Below, in pieces: positions 6,252 to 9,808 of a stretch of 9,808 nucleotides of DNA. Location: positions 1-9,808 of the forward strand of contig PEWM01000213.1 in assembly GCA_002779455.1 (NCBI GenBank), given 5' to 3'. The notes below the pieces were generated by a model. It made no database searches, was not told where the DNA came from, and saw only the letters and a list, made by a program, of their open reading frames with translations. Source of the stretch: Deltaproteobacteria bacterium CG07_land_8_20_14_0_80_60_11 (GTDB lineage: Bacteria > Desulfobacterota > Desulfobaccia > Desulfobaccales > 0-14-0-80-60-11). Position numbers and translations under genes: made by a program. Positions within the stretch are counted from its first letter, which is position 1. Each line of letters starts with the position of its first letter.

Positions 6252-6560
6252 ATAAATTCCCTTAGGCGAGATTACTATCCTAACCAGCGGTACAAGTCCC
6301 GGCCATGGCCGGAACGGATCAAATTTCGAGCTGATAAACCCGGGAGGGGCCAAGACGGCGGGCGGTGGCAGGGCGGGCCACGGTGGATGCTTCGAGGGCG
6401 GAAGATGATTAACGGCAATGCCGGTGATTTCTCACCAGCACGATAGATCATAATTTACCCTATACAGCCATAGATCTTACAACGCTCGGGTATACTCTGA
6501 CGCTGCCCCACTCATATCTGATGGATATCCCACTAAATATTCAAGGATATTGGGTCTGCT
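6252..6560 (-). other. Gene-free leader region upstream of rny
   Basis: No credible coding frame is seen on either strand. The stretch holds a strong hairpin at 6418-6441, a perfect 14-bp palindrome CCGGCCATGGCCGG at 6299-6312, and GATCTAT occurring twice on the minus strand (about 6443-6475) amid AT-rich sequence. No promoter with good -35 and -10 boxes could be fixed, so rny may be transcribed by read-through from zapA or from a weak or non-sigma-70 promoter. Confidence 0.5.
6418..6441 (-). promoter_or_regulatory. Stable GAAA-tetraloop hairpin in the presumed rny leader
   Basis: On the minus strand GTGCTGGTGA-GAAA-TCACCGGCAT folds into a 10-bp stem (two G-U pairs) capped by a GNRA tetraloop. 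It is not followed by a T-run, so it is not a terminator. It may stabilise the leader transcript or be part of a larger fold used for autoregulation, as known for other decay RNases such as E. coli RNase E. That role is inference only. Confidence 0.4.
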
Positions 6561-6693
6561 GGCCTTTTTTCGCCAGGGGCATTATTTCTGACCGGAACGT
6601 CGTTTTACTGCCGCCCGGACTACTTTCCTGTCGTCCTCGTCCTTTTCCTCTACCCAGGTCTTTTCTGCCGGGACTCCAACACCCCTTTGAGCC
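6561..6693 (-). ncRNA. Candidate structured RNA downstream of zapA; 6S RNA (ssrS) is the leading guess
   Basis: The segment between zapA and rny can close with an uninterrupted 10-bp helix, AGGGGTGTTG (6677-6686) with TAATGCCCCT (6575-6584), three of the pairs being wobbles. Inside it, CCCGG (6668-6672) pairs with CCGGG (6614-6618), and CCTG (6655-6658) with CAGG (6627-6630). Outside it, GGCT/GGCC adds a short stem. A rod with a central bubble and a closing helix carrying GGUGUU opposite a GCCCC strand resembles 6S RNA, the inhibitor of housekeeping RNA polymerase, and 6S genes commonly follow zapA. Against this, the region is shorter (about 130 nt) than usual 6S RNAs and the apical loop is unusually purine-rich, with four AGGA motifs. 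No promoter or terminator could be assigned, so the ends are approximate and may be too short. Confidence 0.42.
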
Positions 6694-6712
6694 GGAAGGT
6701 TCCGGGGCGGCG

Positions 6713-7000
6713 TCACGGGCCGGGGAGAAAAGATGAGTCGCTTGCCTCCAGTATTTGGATTAATTGTCTGGACCGCGTCTCGATTTCGGTTTGGAGCTGT
6801 TGATAGCCCTCCTTACTCTCCAGGCATTCATACGCCAGATTCAGTGCCGCCAGGATTGCCAGGTCACTCAAGGGCCTGGTGGAAAAGGCCTGCTGCAATT
6901 CGCGGAGCTGGGCATCCACCTCCCGGGCCACCGCCTGCAGGCTCTCCGGAGACATGCTCCCCTTCAAGGTGAACGTGCGGCCCAATATTTCCACGGTCAC
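6713..7000 (-). CDS. zapA: Cell division protein ZapA
   Basis: ZapA binds FtsZ and promotes bundling of protofilaments in the Z ring. The 95-residue protein has the family pattern: an N-terminal strand pair MTVEILGRTFTLKG, then SPESLQAVAREVD, the signature ILAALNLAYECLE (about 49-61), and a C-terminal coiled-coil helix (62-85) that makes the dimer/tetramer. The GTG at 7000 is chosen because CAGGAG sits nine bases upstream and the strand-forming N-terminus is complete. It lies 23 bases after the ZapB-like gene and is presumably expressed from the promoter at 7283-7311. The candidate structured RNA begins about 20 bases beyond its stop. Confidence 0.93.
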   Translation of the reverse strand: MTVEILGRTFTLKGSMSPESLQAVAREVDAQLRELQQAFSTRPLSDLAILAALNLAYECLESKEGYQQLQTEIETRSRQLIQILEASDSSFLPGP

Positions 7001-7023
7001 CGGCGTGGGCTCCTGGACCGGAT

Positions 7024-7260
7024 CTATGCCGATTCTCCCGTATCGATAATTTTTAAGCGGTTGAGGATCTTATCGATCCGCTCCCGGACCGTTTCCCGTT
7101 CCCGGGAGACCCGGGCCAGCGCCGCTTCGGCCTCCTTGAGGGCCTGTTCCTTGTCGCCCAGGGTCTTTTGCAGCGCCGCGTTGGCCTCTTGCAAGGCGCT
7201 TACCTTGCTCAAGACCAGTTCCAGTTTCTGTTCCAGGGTGTTAAACAGATCAGTTACCAC
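7024..7260 (-). CDS. ZapB-like small coiled-coil protein
   Basis: A 78-residue, almost wholly alpha-helical protein with heptad-spaced leucines and many E/K/R/A residues (about 8-70), starting MVTDLFNTLEQKLE. It resembles ZapB, the coiled-coil partner that links ZapA to the division apparatus, and its place directly before zapA supports a cell-division role. Coiled coils are easily confused, so the function comes mainly from context. The GTG at 7260 has GGGGGA five bases upstream. A promoter with a perfect -35 box precedes it. There is no membrane segment or signal peptide. Confidence 0.8.
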   Translation of the reverse strand: MVTDLFNTLEQKLELVLSKVSALQEANAALQKTLGDKEQALKEAEAALARVSRERETVRERIDKILNRLKIIDTGESA

Positions 7261-7282
7261 GCGTGTCCCCCATCAACTATTG

Positions 7283-7311
7283 ATTGTGCTCTTGCGAGCT
7301 GTAATTGTCAA
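7283..7311 (-). promoter_or_regulatory. Strong sigma-70-type promoter of the zapB-like/zapA unit
   Basis: On the minus strand TTGACA (7306-7311) is followed by a 17-base spacer and CACAAT (7283-7288, 4/6). The start would be near 7276, giving a leader of about 16 bases to the GTG at 7260. The -35 box begins only six bases after the recD2 stop codon, so the division genes are uncoupled from recD2 despite the same orientation. Confidence 0.6.
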
Positions 7312-7317
7312 GCATTT

Positions 7318-9534
7318 TTACCCCGTTGGCGGGACCAGGGTTTCCCGCAGGCGGGCCGCCAGGTGCGTATACCGCCGGACGGGCCGGTCGTTCCTGATGG
7401 CTATGCCGAGGGCCCGCTTGCTGCCCAGGATAACCACCAGGCGCCGCCCCCGGGTGAGGGCGGTGTACAGGAGGTTCCGCTGCAGCATCATATAGTGGTG
7501 GGTGGTGAGCACCAGCACCACGGCGGGAAACTCACTGCCCTGGGCCTTGTGCACCGTCACCGCGTAAGCCAGGGTGAGATCCTCCCGTTCCCCGGGATCA
7601 TAGGTGATCACCCGGCCGTCAAAATCCACCTGGAGCTGGCCGGTGGCGCTCAAAAACCCGCAAACCTGGCCGATATCGCCGTTAAATACTTCCTTGTAAT
7701 AATTATTCCGGAGTTGCATGACCTTGTCATGGCGGCGGTAAACCCGGCCCCCCCAGGACCAGCGGTCGCTCTCGGGGTTGAGGCGCTGCTGCAGTTCCTG
7801 GTTGAGGGTCTGGATGCCCACCGGCCCCCGGTGCATGGGCGTGATCACCTGGAGGTCTCGCAGGGGATCCAAGCCGTAGCGCCGGGGCAGTTCCCCGGCC
7901 ACCAGGTCCAGGAGCCTGGCCTTGATAGCCTCGGGGTCATCCAGTTCCAGGAAGACGAAATCGCCCTTGCCGAACTCCTTCGGCAGGAAAGGGTAGTCCC
8001 CCTGGTTGATGCGGTGGGCGTTCACTACGATGAGGCTCTCTTTGGCCTGGCGGTAGATCTGGGTGAGGCGGGCCACCCTGATGACCCCGGAATCGATCAG
8101 GTCTTTAAGAATGTTGCCCGGCCCTACCGCCGGGAGCTGGTGGGCGTCCCCCACCAGGATGAGGCGGGCGGCGGCGGGCACGGCCCGGAGCAGGTGGTAC
8201 ATCAGGTAGGTGTCCACCATGGAGGTCTCATCCACCACTACCACTTCCGCCTTCAAAGGGTCCGCCGGACTGCGGCGGAAGCCGCCGGTCTGGGGGGAAA
8301 ATTCCAGGGCCCGGTGGATGGTGGTGGCGGTCATACCGGTGGTCTCGCTCAGGCGCTTGGCGGCCCGGCCGGTGGGGGCCATGAGCAAAACCCGGGCGCC
8401 CAGGCCCTGGTAAAGGTCCAGGATGCAGCTGACAATGGTGGTCTTGCCGGTGCCGGGGCCGCCGGTAATGATGAGCACCTTGTCCTTGAGGGCGGCGGCC
8501 ACGGCCGCGGCCTGCTCCGGGCCGAGGGTCAAGCCGCGCTGCTGCTGGACCCGGGCGATGAGGTCCTCAAGATAGAGCGGCGGGTGGCTCCCCACGGCAG
8601 TGAGCAGGCGCCCCAGGGACTGGGCCACCCCGGTTTCCGCCAGCCAGGCGGGTTTTTTGTACACGGCCCGGCCGGCCGGCAACTCCGGCAGCACCACCCG
8701 TCCTGCCCGGGCCAGGTCCTCCAGGGTCCCCAAAAGGGGCGGGCGGGGGACCTGGAGCAATTCCCCGGTCCGGCTGAGGAGCACCTCTTCCGGGACATAG
8801 ACGTGACCTTCCCCGGCCATGGTGTCCAGAAGGTGCAGCAGCCCCGCGGCCAGGCGGGCCGGGGTCAGGGGGTCCAGGTTGAGGCGGCCGGCCAGGCGGT
8901 CGGCGGTGAGAAACCCCAGGCCGTGGATATCCAGGGCCAGCTGGTAGGGGTTGGTGGTCACCACCTCCACCGCCCCGGCGCCGTACTGCTGATAGATCTT
9001 GGTGGCCATGCCCATAGGCACGCCCAGGCCCTGCAGCGCCACCAGGACCTCCCGGGCCGCTTTATGGGTTTGCCAGTCCCGGCGGATCTGGGCCATCTTT
9101 TTCGGCCCGATCCCGGACACCTCCGTCAGGCGCTCCGGGTGGTCGCCGATCACCGTCAGGGTCTCGCCCCCGAAATGGGCCACCAGGCGTTGGGCCAGTT
9201 CGCCCCCGATGCCCTTGATGAGCCCCGAGGCCAGATATTTTTCGATGCCGGCCACGGTGGCGGGGAGCACCGCGTACCACCACACCACCCGGAACTGCTC
9301 CCCCCACTTGGGGTGCACCTCGTAGTGGCCCTTGAGGCGGAGCTGTTCCCCTTCCTTGACCGCGGCCAACGGGCCCACCACGGTGGCGGGCTGGCGGCGC
9401 CCCCTGACCCGGAGGCGCACCACGGCGTAGTGGCTGTCCGGGTCGGCGAAGGTGAGGCGCTCCACCGTCCCCTCCAGGGTCGAAAGAGGGTGGGAGTTCA
9501 GGTCCGGGGCTAAGGGAGGTTTAGGTTGTGCCAA
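7318..9534 (-). CDS. recD2: RecD2-type 5'-3' DNA helicase (ATP-dependent)
   Basis: RecD2 is the stand-alone RecD-like superfamily 1B helicase that works without RecBC in DNA repair and fork maintenance. The 738-residue length fits the family. In order: the N-terminal RecD2-specific region (about 15-90), helix-hairpin-helix DNA-binding segments including GIGGELAQRL (108-117) and SGIGPKKM (140-147), Walker A GGPGTGKTT (358-366), Walker B VVDETSMVD (433-441), motif III VGDAHQLPAVGPG (461-473), YRQA near 494-497, VHKAQGSE (661-668) and the C-terminal YTALTRGR (690-697). The start is the TTG at 9534, which gives the usual N-terminus (LSTLEGTVERLTF shortly after); GGCGGGA lies two bases upstream, an unusually tight spacing, so the exact start is less certain than the family. 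The gene ends just before the zapB-like promoter. Its upstream region is full of hairpins. Confidence 0.96.
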   Translation of the reverse strand: MAQPKPPLAPDLNSHPLSTLEGTVERLTFADPDSHYAVVRLRVRGRRQPATVVGPLAAVKEGEQLRLKGHYEVHPKWGEQFRVVWWYAVLPATVAGIEKYLASGLIKGIGGELAQRLVAHFGGETLTVIGDHPERLTEVSGIGPKKMAQIRRDWQTHKAAREVLVALQGLGVPMGMATKIYQQYGAGAVEVVTTNPYQLALDIHGLGFLTADRLAGRLNLDPLTPARLAAGLLHLLDTMAGEGHVYVPEEVLLSRTGELLQVPRPPLLGTLEDLARAGRVVLPELPAGRAVYKKPAWLAETGVAQSLGRLLTAVGSHPPLYLEDLIARVQQQRGLTLGPEQAAAVAAALKDKVLIITGGPGTGKTTIVSCILDLYQGLGARVLLMAPTGRAAKRLSETTGMTATTIHRALEFSPQTGGFRRSPADPLKAEVVVVDETSMVDTYLMYHLLRAVPAAARLILVGDAHQLPAVGPGNILKDLIDSGVIRVARLTQIYRQAKESLIVVNAHRINQGDYPFLPKEFGKGDFVFLELDDPEAIKARLLDLVAGELPRRYGLDPLRDLQVITPMHRGPVGIQTLNQELQQRLNPESDRWSWGGRVYRRHDKVMQLRNNYYKEVFNGDIGQVCGFLSATGQLQVDFDGRVITYDPGEREDLTLAYAVTVHKAQGSEFPAVVLVLTTHHYMMLQRNLLYTALTRGRRLVVILGSKRALGIAIRNDRPVRRYTHLAARLRETLVPPTG

Positions 9535-9583
9535 GGTCCCGCCAAAAAATCCTGGAAGTTAGTCCGGTTGAGGGCCGCCGGCA

Positions 9584-9597
9584 GGCGCTCCGGCGCC
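9584..9597. repeat. Short GC hairpin upstream of recD2
   Basis: GGCGC-TCCG-GCGCC, a perfect 5-bp stem with a 4-base loop, 50 bases upstream of the recD2 start codon. It would lie in the recD2 leader or promoter region. Confidence 0.4.
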
Positions 9598-9614
9598 CCC
9601 TGATGTAGTCTGAC

Positions 9615-9662
9615 CGTGAGCCGAACTTCTCAGCTCAGTCACTCATGAGCCTTCGGCTCACG
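9615..9662. repeat. 11-bp inverted repeat with an alternative inner hairpin
   Basis: CGTGAGCCGAA (9615-9625) and TTCGGCTCACG (9652-9662) are perfect inverted arms. Inside, TGAGCC (9646-9651), loop TTC and GGCTCA (9655-9660) form a second perfect hairpin that uses part of the same right arm, so only one can form at a time. CTCATGAG (9642-9649) is a further palindrome. Confidence 0.55.
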
Positions 9663-9686
9663 TCTAAAACATGAAAAGATATGGTG

Positions 9687-9707
9687 GCACAGGTTTTCAA
9701 CCTGTGC
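9687..9707. repeat. Palindromic repeat unit, 9-bp stem
   Basis: GCACAGGTT-TTC-AACCTGTGC, a perfect 9-bp stem with a 3-base loop. The look is that of short dispersed palindromic (REP-like) units found in bacterial intergenic regions; membership of a genome-wide family cannot be checked here. Confidence 0.55.
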
Positions 9708-9741
9708 TGACGAACTTTTCAGAGCAGACAGAATAATGTGG

Positions 9742-9770
9742 AACAGCCGCCCTCGGCTGTTAGTTTTAAG
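9742..9770 (+). terminator. Hairpin with following T-run, possible terminator
   Basis: AACAGCCG-CCCT-CGGCTGTT (9742-9761) is a perfect 8-bp stem, followed by AGTTTTAAG. It has the shape of a plus-strand intrinsic terminator, but no plus-strand gene is seen upstream in the window, so it may instead be one more palindromic repeat unit. Confidence 0.35.
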
Positions 9771-9776
9771 GATTTT

Positions 9777-9793
9777 GGCGGGCAGTGCCCGCC
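9777..9793. repeat. Palindromic repeat unit, 7-bp GC stem
   Basis: GGCGGGC-AGT-GCCCGCC, a perfect 7-bp stem with a 3-base loop, followed by CTACATTTT. This is the same general type as the unit at 9687-9707 (short loop, high GC, intergenic). Confidence 0.5.
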
Positions 9794-9808
9794 CTACATT
9801 TTGACCGC

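Larger units (their letters stand above)
9535..9808. other. Gene-free, hairpin-rich intergenic region upstream of recD2
   Basis: No coding frame is visible on either strand. Five perfect inverted repeats occupy about half of the stretch (9584-9597, 9615-9662, 9687-9707, 9742-9761, 9777-9793). Their arms differ in sequence, so this is a mosaic of different palindromes rather than a tandem array. No clear recD2 promoter could be found between 9535 and 9620. Confidence 0.6.

Noticed and set aside
6252..6353. 34-residue N-terminal extension of RNase Y
   Set aside because: It would place a proline-rich stretch before the membrane anchor, and the ATG at 6251 gives the standard family N-terminus and length.
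6613..6630. RNase P RNA resemblance (AGGAAAG followed by TCCGGGC)
   Set aside because: The P4 core motif is interrupted by extra bases, and the region is far too short for RNase P RNA, with no matching 3' half.
6521..6736. Plus-strand 71-codon frame in the zapA-rny gap
   Set aside because: No ribosome binding site, no domain, very proline- and arginine-rich end; it runs antisense to the RNA candidate and into the 3' end of zapA.
7168..9513. Plus-strand open frame of 781 codons opposite recD2
   Set aside because: It is an antisense shadow in GC-rich DNA: composition is dominated by G, H, P and Q, there is no recognisable domain, and the minus strand encodes a complete RecD2 with all motifs.
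9584..9793. CRISPR array
   Set aside because: The palindromes differ from each other and have no constant repeat length or spacer pattern.

Overview
The window looks like a chromosomal stretch from a GC-rich bacterium, most likely of the Desulfobacterota (former Deltaproteobacteria). This rests on the gene order recD2 - ZapB-like coiled coil - zapA - structured RNA - rny - ymdB, on RNase Y occurring beside ZapA, and on protein sequence character. The exact genus cannot be read from the sequence. Housekeeping genes run at about 70% GC in sampled lines (72% at 5041-5100). No CRISPR array, tRNA, rRNA, transposase or phage gene was found.

Layout, left to right. The 5' end of a translation elongation factor G gene (fusA, minus strand) runs off the left edge. 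A Nudix hydrolase with a zinc ribbon is divergent from it, and the two share a 92-bp intergenic region with overlapping promoter candidates. The Nudix gene overlaps tail to tail with a calcineurin-like phosphoesterase (minus). That gene lies just downstream of a 53-codon gene of unknown function, which has an excellent Shine-Dalgarno and a TTGACA promoter. Next comes a lone GT4-type glycosyltransferase on the plus strand. It is strikingly AT-rich (27% GC in 2641-2700), so it looks like recently acquired DNA between core genes. A hairpin-rich intergenic stretch (3661-3888) separates it from the convergent ymdB-rny pair.

The right half is all minus strand. recD2 (helicase) is followed by a promoter with a perfect -35 box, then the ZapB-like gene and zapA (Z-ring assembly), then a 461-bp gene-free stretch. 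That stretch holds a structured RNA candidate in the position where 6S RNA is often found (downstream of zapA), and a strong GAAA-tetraloop hairpin in the probable rny leader. rny and ymdB follow as a tight pair for RNA turnover and signalling. The right edge (9535-9808) has no gene and is packed with perfect hairpins that look like dispersed palindromic repeats.

I see no complete, clearly new multi-gene system. The items most worth a second look are the zapA-rny RNA, which carries four AGGA motifs in 24 nt; the acquired glycosyltransferase; the small gene paired with an atypical phosphoesterase; the in-frame open extension beyond the ymdB stop; and the hairpin array at the right end.
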